The notes under the pieces: generated by a model
Told to the model about the DNA's origin: nothing
What the model saw: the letters and a program-made list of their open reading frames with translations, nothing else
Database searches by the model: none
Translations under genes and position numbers: made by a program
Part shown: one piece after another, positions 16,712 through 25,642 of the stretch
Layout: every line of letters begins with the position of its first letter
Numbering within the stretch: position 1 is the stretch's first letter
DNA from: Puniceibacterium confluentis
GTDB lineage: Bacteria; Pseudomonadota; Alphaproteobacteria; Rhodobacterales; Rhodobacteraceae
Reading direction: 5' to 3'
DNA length: 45,282 bases
Assembly (NCBI RefSeq): GCF_007923445.1
Contig: NZ_VOJI01000024.1
Span: 1 to 45,282 of the forward strand

Positions 16712-17926
16712 TCAGCGCTCCTTCAGCCGGACGGCGTTGTTGTAGACGTTCATCAGCCCGGAAATCGCAAGGCTGATCAGCAGGTAGAACAGCATCAGCA
16801 GCAGGATCGCCTCGATTGCCCGGCCGGTCTGGTTCAGGGTGATGCCACCCAGGGTACCGGTGATGTCCATGTAGCCGACCACAATTGCCAGGGACGAGTT
16901 CTTGGTGATGTTGAGGTAGTTGGAAATCAGTGGCGGAATGATCACCCGCAACGCCTGCGGCAGCACCACGAGGTTCATGATTCGATTCGGCCGCATCCCC
17001 AGCGAGGCCGCAGCCTCGGCCTGCCCCTTGCTGACCGACTGGATGCCGGCGCGGACGTTTTCGGCGATGAAAGCGCCGGTATAGATGGCCAGCGCCCACC
17101 AGAGCGCGATCAGCGACCCCAGGACCTGGATGCCGCCCTGAAAGTTGAACCCCTTGAGTTCCGGATAATCCAGACTGATCGGGCGCCCCAATACAAAGAA
17201 CACCAGCAGTGTCGGCACGAACAGGATGACCAGCGACGGCCAGCCCATCGGCAGCAGCTTGCCGGTATCATACAGCAGCTTCGTCGCGTAACGGCGATAG
17301 ACAAAGACGCCGATGATCGACGCAACGAACACAAGAGCGACGATCAGCGACCCCGGTCCCCAGACCGGAGCGGGCAGGTAAAGACCGCGGTTGGTAAAGG
17401 CAAAGGCGCCAAACAGCATGCTGGCCGTCGGATTGTCGCCCCGGAACGCGTTGGGGGCGGGCAGGACCGCGGTCATGATGGTAAAGATGATGATGATCCA
17501 GATCAGCACCGGCACATTGCGGAACGCCTCGACATAACCCGCCATCAGCTTGCGCACGATCCAGTTCGGCGACAGCCGCAGCACCCCGGCAAGCACGCCG
17601 ATGATTGTCGCGGTGATGCAGGCCAGAAACGCCACCAGCATGGTATTGAGAATCCCCACCATCGCGGCGCGCCAGTGGGTCGAGCGACTGGAGTATTCAA
17701 TCAGGGTCTGGTTGATGTCGTAATTCGACGATTGGCCCAGGAACCCGTAGCTGATGTTCAGCCCTGCGGCCCTGAGGTTGGCCATCAGGTTCGACCCGAG
17801 ATAGCCGAAGATGGCGATCACGATCACAAGGGCGATGAACTGGAATGTATAAGACCGATAGCGCGTATCGTTGATCAGCATGGACAGCCGAAACGCACCG
17901 CGGGGCGGGTCGCTGAGTGTTGTCAT
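16712..17926 (-). CDS. aapQ: Amino acid ABC transporter permease AapQ
   Basis: Permease partner of AapM, 404 residues from the ATG at 17926, which has AGGGA 8 bases upstream; an ATG three codons earlier lacks spacing for one. A first membrane helix (FQFIALVIVIAIFGYLG), a long periplasmic region and the amino-acid permease domain (NTMLVAFLACITATIIGVLAGVL; EAAASLGM for ATPase contact) match AapQ/BztB. It follows aapJ after a hairpin-containing gap. Confidence 0.94.
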   Translation of the reverse strand: MTTLSDPPRGAFRLSMLINDTRYRSYTFQFIALVIVIAIFGYLGSNLMANLRAAGLNISYGFLGQSSNYDINQTLIEYSSRSTHWRAAMVGILNTMLVAFLACITATIIGVLAGVLRLSPNWIVRKLMAGYVEAFRNVPVLIWIIIIFTIMTAVLPAPNAFRGDNPTASMLFGAFAFTNRGLYLPAPVWGPGSLIVALVFVASIIGVFVYRRYATKLLYDTGKLLPMGWPSLVILFVPTLLVFFVLGRPISLDYPELKGFNFQGGIQVLGSLIALWWALAIYTGAFIAENVRAGIQSVSKGQAEAAASLGMRPNRIMNLVVLPQALRVIIPPLISNYLNITKNSSLAIVVGYMDITGTLGGITLNQTGRAIEAILLLMLFYLLISLAISGLMNVYNNAVRLKER

Positions 17927-18022
17927 GAATGACATCCCTGATGTCCCCGGGCATTTTGCGCCGACTGGTTGATCCCGTCTGACGAGCCGCGAAGGTTATG
18001 TTGTCCTGGCAGGCAGGAGTAA

Positions 18023-18046
18023 GGGCGCGGGGATTTCCCCGCGCCC
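18023..18046 (-). terminator. Hairpin between aapJ and aapQ
   Basis: A perfect 10-bp GC-rich stem (GGGCGCGGGG/CCCCGCGCCC) closed by a 4-base loop lies 14 bases after the aapJ stop. There is no following T-run, so it is more likely a partial terminator or a 3' stabiliser than a full stop. Such elements make the binding protein more abundant than the permeases. Confidence 0.7.
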
Positions 18047-18060
18047 CATGCCGTCCGCTA

Positions 18061-19077
18061 TCAGCGGAACGGCGGTGCGTACATCAGACCACCGTCGGTC
18101 CACTGCGCGTTCAGACCACGCGACAGGCCGATCGGAGTGTTCTCGCCGATGTTCTTTTCGAACAGTTCACCGTAGTTGCCGCCAGCTGCGATGGCGTTCT
18201 TGGCCCAGCCTGCGTCCAGCCCCAGCATCGCGCCAAGGTTGTCTTCGGTGCCGAGGATCCGGTTGATCTCCGGATTGTCCGTGCCGGCGGACAGTTCCTC
18301 GATGTTCGCCGAGGTGATGCCGTACTCTTCGGCGGCCACCAGCGCGTAGAAGGTCCAGCGCACGACATCGCCCCAGTCGTTGTCACCGTGGCGGACAAGC
18401 GGTCCAAGCGGCTCTTTCGAGATGATCTCGGGCAGAACGACGTGATCGCCCGGATTCTCGAACGCGGCACGGGTCGCGGCAAGGCCGGAAGCGTCGGTGG
18501 TGTAGACGTCACAGGCACCGGCAAGGTACTGCTGCTGCGCTTCGGCGTTGGTTTCGATCGGAACCGGCTGATAGCTCATGTTGTTCTTGCGGAAGTAGTC
18601 GGCAAGGTTGAGCTCGGTCGTGGTGCCGGTCTGGATGCAGACGGTCGCGCCGTCCAGTTCCTTGGCCGAGCTGACGCCCAGTGCCTTGGGAACCATGTAG
18701 CCCTGACCATCATAGTAGTTGACGCCGACGAAATCGAACTTGAGATCGACATCGCGCGAGAAGGTCCAGGTCGTGTTGCGGGCCAGAACATCAATTTCAC
18801 CGGACGCCAGCGCCGTGAAACGCGTCTTGGCCGTTGTCGGAATGAATTCGACGGCAGTCGGGTCGCCCAGAACAGCGGCAGCAATCGCGCGGCAGACGCC
18901 GACGTCAAAACCCTGCCACTCGCCATTGGCATCCGGTGCCCCGAATCCGACGAGTCCCGTGACCACGCCGCAGTTCAGTTTACCCCGAGCCTTGACGTCG
19001 TCGAGCGTGGCAGCACCAGCAGCGCCAGCCGCGAGGCCGGCCACGGTCAGTGTGCCAAGAATTACGCTTTTTTTCAT
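18061..19077 (-). CDS. aapJ: Amino acid ABC transporter binding protein AapJ
   Basis: Periplasmic solute-binding protein of 338 residues. The ATG at 19077 has AGGAAGAGG upstream and begins with a signal peptide (MKKSVILGTLTVAGLAAGAAGA, cleavage near residue 23). The mature part is a family 3 binding protein with LNCGVVTG, WQGFDVGVCRAIA and VCIQTGTTTELNLADYF, matching AapJ/BztA, which binds many L-amino acids. It is first in the operon, behind a plausible promoter at 19182-19211. Confidence 0.95.
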   Translation of the reverse strand: MKKSVILGTLTVAGLAAGAAGAATLDDVKARGKLNCGVVTGLVGFGAPDANGEWQGFDVGVCRAIAAAVLGDPTAVEFIPTTAKTRFTALASGEIDVLARNTTWTFSRDVDLKFDFVGVNYYDGQGYMVPKALGVSSAKELDGATVCIQTGTTTELNLADYFRKNNMSYQPVPIETNAEAQQQYLAGACDVYTTDASGLAATRAAFENPGDHVVLPEIISKEPLGPLVRHGDNDWGDVVRWTFYALVAAEEYGITSANIEELSAGTDNPEINRILGTEDNLGAMLGLDAGWAKNAIAAGGNYGELFEKNIGENTPIGLSRGLNAQWTDGGLMYAPPFR

Positions 19078-19181
19078 GTTAACCTCTTCCTGTTTCCCCG
19101 CTTCCTCTAGAAACGGTTTTTTGCACGGCCCCGGGGACCGTAACCACCAAGGCCGAGCGTTCCCCAGCCTTTGTGAGAGCA

Positions 19182-19211
19182 AGTTTGGGCGGATTCAGGA
19201 TTGAAGGTCAA
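19182..19211 (-). promoter_or_regulatory. Candidate promoter for aapJQMP
   Basis: On the minus strand TTGACC (19206-19211) and CAAACT (19182-19187) are 18 bases apart, about 105 bases before the aapJ start. The -35 is good and the -10 weak, as is common in alphaproteobacteria. No operator was recognised. Confidence 0.45.
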
Positions 19212-19258
19212 GCGGCATACCCGGGAAAATGGCCGGATCGGACCCGCTTTCCCCTGCG

Positions 19259-19993
19259 TTAGCACTCAGCCAGTCGCTCTGGCCGGGTCTGCGAGAGACA
19301 AAAAAACTTTTGTGCCTGAAGAAACGCAGCTTTCTTTCGGGCGGCGACCTCTTCGGCTTCTTCGTCGCCACCCCAGAGTTCCTGCTGCCAGTCCTCGTCG
19401 ATGCGCGACAGGGTCCAGAGCTCTTCGGCCGGGGCATGACCACGCAGTGCCGCAAATCCCAGGACCAGCGACCCGCTGAGCGACACAAGATCATGAAAGG
19501 CCGCCAGCGCGAAGGCATCGAGCCTGTGCACCGCGTCGCGCAGCGGCCTCAGCGCCGCCGGATCCTGCGCCACGTGCATGACTCCGGCACGCGCCTCCAG
19601 ACGCGCACCGAATTCCGCCTCGGCCCACTCCAGCAGCGGATCCCACGCCGCGGCCTGCCGGGCGACCAGTTCGGCGGGGCTTTCCGCGCGGTAACACAAA
19701 AGGTCGCTGTCGCCATATGCCGCCAGCATGTCGGCAACCTCGGCATGCTGGATCCGGACCTTGTCGATCGCTGCATTTGCACCACGGGTAAATGGCATCG
19801 AGGTCGGATCGATCTTGTCGCCCTGCGCCCGCCACTCCGCCGCCACTGCCTCGGCCAGCGCCTGAGTCGGCACCACCAAAGGAGCCTTGGCCGGCGTCTT
19901 TACCGGCCGCCCGTCCAGCGTGACGCCATAGCCGTCGGCAACCTGCGCCACGTCGGCAGCGGTCCAGAACCGTTTCGGAGCCCATTCGCTCAT
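19259..19993 (-). CDS. ATP12-type F1-ATPase assembly chaperone
   Basis: Protein of 244 residues in the ATP12 family, which in mitochondria and alphaproteobacteria binds the F1 alpha subunit during assembly of ATP synthase. Recognisable parts are RFWTAADVA with GYGVTLDGRPVKTPAK near the N-terminus, then AVAAEWRAQGDKIDPTSMP, DLLCYRAESP and the C-terminal WDPLLEWAE region. The ATG at 19993 shares four bases with the stop of the HAD gene. No ATP synthase genes are in the window. Confidence 0.92.
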   Translation of the reverse strand: MSEWAPKRFWTAADVAQVADGYGVTLDGRPVKTPAKAPLVVPTQALAEAVAAEWRAQGDKIDPTSMPFTRGANAAIDKVRIQHAEVADMLAAYGDSDLLCYRAESPAELVARQAAAWDPLLEWAEAEFGARLEARAGVMHVAQDPAALRPLRDAVHRLDAFALAAFHDLVSLSGSLVLGFAALRGHAPAEELWTLSRIDEDWQQELWGGDEEAEEVAARKKAAFLQAQKFFCLSQTRPERLAEC

Positions 19994-20670
19994 GCCATCT
20001 GCTCCCATATCTGTTGCAAGAGGCCGGGCAGAAGGCGGATGTCCTCCAGCAGGATATGTGCCTCTTTCAGCCGCGCGCGGTCGTGATATCCCCAGCTGAC
20101 GCCGACCGCCAGCATTCCGGCAGCCCGAGCCATTTCCATATCGTAACTTGTGTCGCCGATCATCACCGCCCGATGCGCATCGACGCCGGTTTCCGACAGC
20201 GCCGCGCGCAGCATCGCCGGATGCGGTTTCGAGGGATGGTTGTCCGCCACCTGCTGCGTGACAAACAGGTGCCGCAATGCATGGCCGTCCAGCAACTTGT
20301 CCAGCCCGCGCCGGGATTTCCCGGTGGCCACGCCCAGCAACAATTCAGGGACGGCGTGCATCTGCTCCAGTACACTGCGGACATGCGGATACAGCGGCGA
20401 GGACACCTCGACACCGTTTTCGGCACGCAGGTCCATGTAGGCCGCCTTGTATCCGGCAACGAGTTCGCGGCGCAGCGGCGTGGCTACGCCGGGAACAAGC
20501 ACCGTCATCGCCTCTGGCAGGGACAGTCCGACGATGGCGAGGATCTCTTCCCGTGTCGGGACGGGCAGGCCGGCACCGCCGAATGCCGCAGCCATCGCGG
20601 CCAGAATATCCGCCTGACTGTCGACCAGAGTGCCGTCGACGTCAAAAACGACAAGCCGCAGATCCGCCAT
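19990..20670 (-). CDS. HAD-family phosphatase (phosphoglycolate phosphatase-like)
   Basis: Haloacid dehalogenase hydrolase of 226 residues. Motif I is FDVDGTLVDSQ with the nucleophilic Asp, motif II lies near GVATGKSRRG, and motif III/IV is MIGDTSYDMEMARAAG. The cap region is helical, as in phosphoglycolate phosphatases. The real substrate cannot be told from sequence. It is coupled on both sides: one base shared with the rluC-type gene (TGATG) and four with the ATP12 gene. Confidence 0.88.
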   Translation of the reverse strand: MADLRLVVFDVDGTLVDSQADILAAMAAAFGGAGLPVPTREEILAIVGLSLPEAMTVLVPGVATPLRRELVAGYKAAYMDLRAENGVEVSSPLYPHVRSVLEQMHAVPELLLGVATGKSRRGLDKLLDGHALRHLFVTQQVADNHPSKPHPAMLRAALSETGVDAHRAVMIGDTSYDMEMARAAGMLAVGVSWGYHDRARLKEAHILLEDIRLLPGLLQQIWEQMA

Positions 20671-21710
20671 CAGATTGCCTCGAACGGATCTTCTGCGGCC
20701 AGGTCTTCGGTCCAGCCGAACGTGTCCCAGCTGTGCGCCATATGGTCGGGCAACGGCGCAGTCACCGTGATTTCCTTGCGGGTTTCGGGGTGCTCGAACC
20801 TCAGCATCCGCGCGTGCAGGTGCAGTTTTTTCGAAATCAGCCCCCCCAGTTGCGCACCCCAGCCGTCGCCCTGGTTCTCTTGCCCCGAGCCGCCGTATTT
20901 GCCGTCGCCGATGATCGGATGACCGATCTCGGCCATATGCGCGCGCAGTTGATGGGTGCGCCCGGTCAGCGGCTCCATCGCCACCCAGGAGGCACGACCG
21001 GCAACGCGATAGAGAGTCGCGTAGATCGTATAGGCGCGCTTGGCACCGGGGGTGGAATCGATATCTCGCGGATGCAGGGCGATCATCTTCTCGCCCTCGC
21101 CGCCGGCACCGCGCCCCGCCGCCTTGACCAGACCATACTTGATCTCGCCCAGATAGGGCGTCGGGACTCCGGCAACCAGCGCCCAGTAGATCTTGCGCGT
21201 TTCCTTGTGCCGCATCGACGCGGTCAGGGCCTGTGCCGCCGCGCGGGTGCGCGCCAGCAGCAGCACACCCGACGTGTCCTTGTCCAGCCGGTGCACCAGA
21301 CGCGGCTTGTCCTCGTAGTCATACTGCAGCGCCGCCGACAGACCGTCGACATGGCGGCTTTGTTTGCTGCCGCCCTGGGTCGGCAGGCCCGGCGGCTTGT
21401 TCAGCGCGATGATGTGGTCGTCCTGGTAGAGCACACAGTCGCGGATCATCCGCGCATCGGCAGCGGTCACCTCGGTCTTGGGTCCGGATTCGATCTGGCC
21501 GGGTTCGGGCAGTGGCGGCACCCGGACCTGTTGGCCCACTTCCAGCCGGGTGTTGGCCTTGACGCGCCCGCCATCGACCCGCAGTTCGCCCTTGCGGCAC
21601 ATCTTTTCGATCCGCGTCTGCGCCAGATGCGGAAACTTGCGCCGCAGCCAGCGGTCAAGCCGCTGGTCGCCGTCATCGTCCCCGACCGTGAGCGTCTGTA
21701 CCTGGCTCAT
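20670..21710 (-). CDS. rluC: RluC-type 23S rRNA pseudouridine synthase
   Basis: Pseudouridine synthase of 346 residues. An N-terminal S4 RNA-binding domain (RLDRWLRRKFPHLAQTRIEKMCRKGELRVDG, about 17-47 when numbered in full) precedes the RsuA/RluC/RluD catalytic domain with HRLDKDTSG, where Asp143 is catalytic. It follows LNKPPGLPTQGG. RluC modifies uridines near 955, 2504 and 2580 of 23S rRNA in Escherichia coli; RluD is the alternative. Its start overlaps the crcB stop by four bases. Confidence 0.88.
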   Translation of the reverse strand: MSQVQTLTVGDDDGDQRLDRWLRRKFPHLAQTRIEKMCRKGELRVDGGRVKANTRLEVGQQVRVPPLPEPGQIESGPKTEVTAADARMIRDCVLYQDDHIIALNKPPGLPTQGGSKQSRHVDGLSAALQYDYEDKPRLVHRLDKDTSGVLLLARTRAAAQALTASMRHKETRKIYWALVAGVPTPYLGEIKYGLVKAAGRGAGGEGEKMIALHPRDIDSTPGAKRAYTIYATLYRVAGRASWVAMEPLTGRTHQLRAHMAEIGHPIIGDGKYGGSGQENQGDGWGAQLGGLISKKLHLHARMLRFEHPETRKEITVTAPLPDHMAHSWDTFGWTEDLAAEDPFEAI

Positions 21711-22084
21711 GCGAAAATCCCCCGCGCGACCCAGAGGCCCGCCAAAAGTGCCAGCAGCGACAAAAGCACAGAGGCGAGCACATAGCCCGCCGCCAGCCCC
21801 GCGTCGCCGCGTTCATACAAGCTGACCGCGTCCAGCGAAAACGCCGAAAAGGTGGTAAAGCCCCCGAGGACTCCGGTCAACAAAAAGGGCGCATAGCGGT
21901 TTCCGACGGTCTGCGCCAGTGCCACCACCACCGCCCCCATCAGGAACGACCCGACGACATTCACCGCAAGCGTGCCCCAGGGAAAGCCCGAACCCATCAG
22001 GCGCAGTGTCGCGAGCCCCGTCAGATAGCGCGTCGCGGCACCCAAAGCGCCCCCGAGCGCGACCTGAAGCAAAGTGTAGAACAT
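21707..22084 (-). CDS. crcB: Fluoride ion channel CrcB (Fluc)
   Basis: Small inner-membrane fluoride exporter of 125 residues from the ATG at 22084. Four hydrophobic segments are visible, with the family motifs GGALGAATRY (11-20), NVVGSF (42-47) and GFTTFSAFSLD (75-85). It works as an antiparallel dimer. The 97-base gap before it shows no fluoride riboswitch that could be recognised by eye. It is cotranscribed with, and overlaps, the rluC-type gene. Confidence 0.94.
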   Translation of the reverse strand: MFYTLLQVALGGALGAATRYLTGLATLRLMGSGFPWGTLAVNVVGSFLMGAVVVALAQTVGNRYAPFLLTGVLGGFTTFSAFSLDAVSLYERGDAGLAAGYVLASVLLSLLALLAGLWVARGIFA

Positions 22085-22181
22085 CTGCGGTGCATCGCGC
22101 CTGCACTGCTGGATGTCAAGCGAAGCCAAGGCCGACCGGCTTGCGGTCCGGGACGCTGACCGCACCGCTGCAATCACCGGC

Positions 22182-23480
22182 CTATCGCTTGGACCTGAGC
22201 TTGTTGAAATACTCCACCCGTTTCTTCAGGTCGCGTTCAAAGCCACGCTCCACCGGCTCGTAAAACACTGTGCGGCCCATGCTTTCGGGGAAATAATCCT
22301 GCCCGGAAAAGGCATCTTCGGCGTCGTGATCATAGGCATAGCCGTCGGAATACCCCAGATCCTTCATCAGGGCCGTGGGCGCATTCAGGATGTGCTTCGG
22401 CGGCGGCACCGATCCGGTGGTCTTGGCGGCGCGGCGCGCTGCTTTGTAGGCAGCGTAGACCGCGTTGGATTTCGGCGCCAGCGCGAGGTAAACCACCGCC
22501 TGCGCCAGCGCCAGTTCGCCTTCGGGGCTGCCCAGTCGCTGATATGTTTCCCAGCCCTGCAGGCAGACCGCCTGCGCCTGCGGATCGGCCAGGCCGATAT
22601 CCTCGACCGCCATCCGGGTGATGCGCCGCGCCAGGAACCGCGGATCCTCGCCGCCCTCCAGCATCCGGGCAAACCAGTAAAGCGCCGCATCCGGGTCCGA
22701 GCCCCGCACGGATTTGTGCAGTGCCGAAATCAGGTTGTAGTGGCTTTCACCCGACTTGTCGTGCTGCGCCGCCCGCCGCATCAGCCGGGTGGTCAGCTGA
22801 TCGGTGCCCAGTTTTCCCTCGACCTTCCAGGCGGCTACCTGCTCGATCAGGTTGAGCAGGGCGCGCCCGTCGCCATCCGCCATCTCCAGCAGCGCCTCGC
22901 GGGCAGGCCCGTTCAGCGGCAGCGCGCGCTCCAGTTCCGCCTCGGCCCGTTGCGTAAGCAATTCCAGTTCTGCCAACGACAGACGCTCCAGCACCAGCAC
23001 CTGACTGCGGCTCAGCAAGGCGGCGTTCAGTTCAAACGACGGGTTCTCGGTGGTGGCCCCGACCAGCAGGATTGTGCCGTCCTCCATATGGGGCAGAAAT
23101 CCGTCCTGCTGCGCCTTGTTGAAGCGGTGGATTTCGTCCACGAACAGCAAAGTCCCCTGCCCGTTCTGTCGCCGGTGTTTGGCCGCGTCGAACACCTTGC
23201 GCAGTTCAGGGACGCCGGTGAAGATGGCGCTTATCTGCACGAAATGCAGATCGGTCTCATCCGCGAGCAACCGCGCGATCGTGGTTTTGCCCACGCCCGG
23301 CGGTCCCCAGAAAACCAGCGACCCCAAGGAGTTCGAGGCCAGCATCACCCCCAGCGGCCCGTCGGGGCCGATGACCTTCTGCTGGCCGATCACATCGCTC
23401 AGTGTGCGCGGCCGCAGCCTGTCTGCCAGTGGACGCGGGGCGGTGTCAGGCACGCCGGTGCTTGCGAACAGATCCGCCAT
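22182..23480 (-). CDS. rarA: Replication-associated recombination protein RarA
   Basis: AAA+ ATPase of 432 residues related to clamp loaders, acting at stalled replication forks. Walker A is GPPGVGKT (59-66), Walker B is FVDEIH (113-118), sensor 1 is in ATTENPSF, and the C-terminal MgsA domain ends with EYFNKLRSKR. The ATG at 23480 gives MADLFAST, typical of the family. It begins one base after the protease stop codon. Confidence 0.95.
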   Translation of the reverse strand: MADLFASTGVPDTAPRPLADRLRPRTLSDVIGQQKVIGPDGPLGVMLASNSLGSLVFWGPPGVGKTTIARLLADETDLHFVQISAIFTGVPELRKVFDAAKHRRQNGQGTLLFVDEIHRFNKAQQDGFLPHMEDGTILLVGATTENPSFELNAALLSRSQVLVLERLSLAELELLTQRAEAELERALPLNGPAREALLEMADGDGRALLNLIEQVAAWKVEGKLGTDQLTTRLMRRAAQHDKSGESHYNLISALHKSVRGSDPDAALYWFARMLEGGEDPRFLARRITRMAVEDIGLADPQAQAVCLQGWETYQRLGSPEGELALAQAVVYLALAPKSNAVYAAYKAARRAAKTTGSVPPPKHILNAPTALMKDLGYSDGYAYDHDAEDAFSGQDYFPESMGRTVFYEPVERGFERDLKKRVEYFNKLRSKR

Positions 23481-23481
23481 C

Positions 23482-24864
23482 TCAGACACGGAACCGCAGG
23501 CGCGCCGGCTGACCGCCGCGCAGGATTTCCAGCACCACGCGCGCTCCGGCCGCGCGCAGCGCTGCGGGCACCTGACCCGATGTGGCGATTTCCTGACCGT
23601 TGATCGCGCGCAGCACATCGCCGAAACGCAGCCCGACCCGCGCGCCGTAGGGTCCCGGATCCAGAACGACAACTCCCTTCGCCGCCAGCGGCAGGCCGGT
23701 TTCGACGATCACCGCCGGATTGATGTTGGCCAGCCGCAGACCCGGCAACAGATCGCGCGCGCCCAGAACCCGAGACTCGCGCGGTGGGGACTCGGGCGCG
23801 GCGAGCATCGCAATCGACACCGTAGCCGACGCGCCATCGCGCGCACGCGTGACTTCGGACTTGGCGCCCAAACCCCGCACCGACATGCGATAGATCATCT
23901 CGGCCGGCGTGTTGACCGCCTGCCCGTCCACCGCGGTGATCACGTCTCCGACCTCGATCCCGGCTGCGGCAAAGGGGCTTTGGGGATGCAGTTCGGTCAC
24001 CACCACGCCGCCGGGCTGTACCAGCCCGAGGCTTTCGGAAAGATCCGCATCCACCGGCTGTCCGGACATGCCTGCCCAGGGCCGTTCGAACCGGTCCTTG
24101 CCGCCACGGGCCTGATCGACGAACTGCGCGATCAGCGCCGAGGGTATCGCAAAGCCGATGCCGTTCGAACCGCCCGAACGGCTCAGGATCGAGGTGTTGA
24201 CCCCGATCAGCCGCCCCTGCACGTCTATCAGCGCACCGCCCGAATTGCCGGGGTTGATCGGCGCATCGGTCTGGATGAAATAGCCACGTGCGTTGCCGGT
24301 TGCGGTGCCGGACCGCGCAAGGCCCGAAACGATGCCGCTGGTCACCGTCTGCCCGACCCCAAAGGGATTGCCGATGGCCAGCACCAGTTCACCGACTTCC
24401 ACGGTGTCGCTGTCGCGCAAGGTCAGATGCGGCATGTTTTCGGCGCCCTCGAGCCGGAGGATGGCAAGGTCGCTCTCTTCGTCGCCAAGCAGAACCCTGG
24501 CGGAATACTCGCGCCGATCATTCAGCACGACCCGGATGTCCGTCGCCTGCCCGACCACGTGATAGTTCGACACCACATAGCCGTCGTCAGACAGGATCAC
24601 ACCCGAGCCCAGCGAATTCTGAACCCGGGGCCGACCGGCGCCGAAGTCTCTGAAGAAGTTCCCGAAGACCGGGTCGTCCTGAAAGGGCGAGCGGGTCTCG
24701 ACCACCCGGCTGGCGTAGATATTGACCACCGCGGGCGCGGCGGATTTCACCAGCGGCGCGAAGGTCAAGGAAATCTCAGCCTGTGACGTCGGCACGCGCT
24801 CCACCTGAGCCGGAAGCTGTGTCGCGACTAAACTGAACAAAATCATCAGGATACGGAACATCAT
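23482..24864 (-). CDS. DegP/DegQ-like periplasmic serine protease
   Basis: Envelope quality-control protease of 460 residues. A short signal sequence (about 1-19) is followed by a trypsin-like domain with triad His102 (SNYHVVG), Asp132 (ESDLAIL) and Ser208 (NPGNSGGAL), then two PDZ domains (about 265-360 and 375-460). Length fits Do-like proteases. Two adjacent ATGs (24862-24864 and 24859-24861) follow GGAGG. It is the first gene of the protease-rarA-crcB-rluC-HAD-ATP12 run, downstream of the rplQ terminator. Confidence 0.93.
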   Translation of the reverse strand: MMFRILMILFSLVATQLPAQVERVPTSQAEISLTFAPLVKSAAPAVVNIYASRVVETRSPFQDDPVFGNFFRDFGAGRPRVQNSLGSGVILSDDGYVVSNYHVVGQATDIRVVLNDRREYSARVLLGDEESDLAILRLEGAENMPHLTLRDSDTVEVGELVLAIGNPFGVGQTVTSGIVSGLARSGTATGNARGYFIQTDAPINPGNSGGALIDVQGRLIGVNTSILSRSGGSNGIGFAIPSALIAQFVDQARGGKDRFERPWAGMSGQPVDADLSESLGLVQPGGVVVTELHPQSPFAAAGIEVGDVITAVDGQAVNTPAEMIYRMSVRGLGAKSEVTRARDGASATVSIAMLAAPESPPRESRVLGARDLLPGLRLANINPAVIVETGLPLAAKGVVVLDPGPYGARVGLRFGDVLRAINGQEIATSGQVPAALRAAGARVVLEILRGGQPARLRFRV

Positions 24865-24994
24865 CGGCCTCCTTGTCACCGCAGATATGCGCCCCGCCAT
24901 CCGGGATTGCAAGGCGTGCAAATCCTCGGCACGTGCTGGCAAACCCTGGTGCGACCGCTGAAGATGACTTGATCCGACCCCGGTCGCACAAACG

Positions 24995-25026
24995 AAAAGG
25001 CCTCCGCCGGGAAACCGGCAGAGGCC
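24995..25026 (-). terminator. Intrinsic terminator after rplQ
   Basis: On the minus strand an interrupted GC-rich stem (GGCCTCTGCCGG/CCGGCGGAGGCC, one mismatch) with a TTTC loop is followed by TTTTCG. It lies 25 bases after the rplQ stop and closes the alpha ribosomal operon. Confidence 0.9.
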
Positions 25027-25050
25027 CAAATTCTTCGATCCCGGGGGATC

Positions 25051-25473
25051 TTATGCGTCTTCGGACACTTCGTAGGCGGCCAGACGGGCCTTGTCGGCGG
25101 CGCCTTTTGCATCGACATCACGCTCGACGAACTCGATGATCGCCATCGGCGCCATGTCACCATAACGGAAACCGGCCTTCAGGACGCGGACATAGCCACC
25201 CTGACGTTCGGCATAGCGCGGGCCAAGCACTTCGAACAGCTTGGCAACGTGCATGTCCTGCTTGAGCTGGGCATTGGCCTGGCGGCGGGCGTGCAGGTCG
25301 CCACGCTTGCCAAGGGTCACCAGCTTTTCGATCACGCGCTTGAGTTCCTTGGCCTTGGGCAGCGTGGTCTTGATCTGTTCATGCTCAATGAGCGAGCCGG
25401 CCATGTTGGCCCACAGCGCCTTGCGGTGCTCGTGGGTACGGTTCAGGCGGCGGTAGCCTCTTGCGTGACGCAT
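25051..25473 (-). CDS. rplQ: 50S ribosomal protein L17
   Basis: L17 of 140 residues, beginning [20 protein letters not shown]. It binds 23S rRNA near the exit tunnel. AAAGGAG lies 9 bases before the ATG. It is the last gene of the alpha operon, separated from rpoA by 169 bases with a hairpin. The acidic tail (AYEVSEDA) is short. Confidence 0.98.
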   Translation of the reverse strand: MRHARGYRRLNRTHEHRKALWANMAGSLIEHEQIKTTLPKAKELKRVIEKLVTLGKRGDLHARRQANAQLKQDMHVAKLFEVLGPRYAERQGGYVRVLKAGFRYGDMAPMAIIEFVERDVDAKGAADKARLAAYEVSEDA

Positions 25474-25600
25474 TTTCTATCTCCTTTAAGCCTTGGTTGG
25501 CTCTATGCTTTGTCCGGGGCGAGATGCGTGTCTCACCCGTCATTGGGGCGGAAGTGCCCGGTTCGGGGTCGTTTGGAACCAGAAGGCTCCGGAAAACGCA

Positions 25601-25620
25601 GACGCCCCGTTCAGGGCATC
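25601..25620 (-). terminator. Terminator-like hairpin between rpoA and rplQ
   Basis: A 7-bp stem (GATGCCC/GGGCGTC, one G-T pair) with a 6-base loop lies 22 bases after the rpoA stop and is followed on the minus strand by TGCGTTTTCC. It may attenuate transcription into rplQ. It is weaker than the terminators at the cluster breaks. Confidence 0.5.
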
Positions 25621-25642
25621 CGCGCAATTTGGCAAGCCAGGA

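Noticed and set aside
22085-22181. Fluoride riboswitch before crcB
   Set aside because: The 97-base gap shows no recognisable pseudoknot pattern, and crcB is embedded in a run of unrelated genes.
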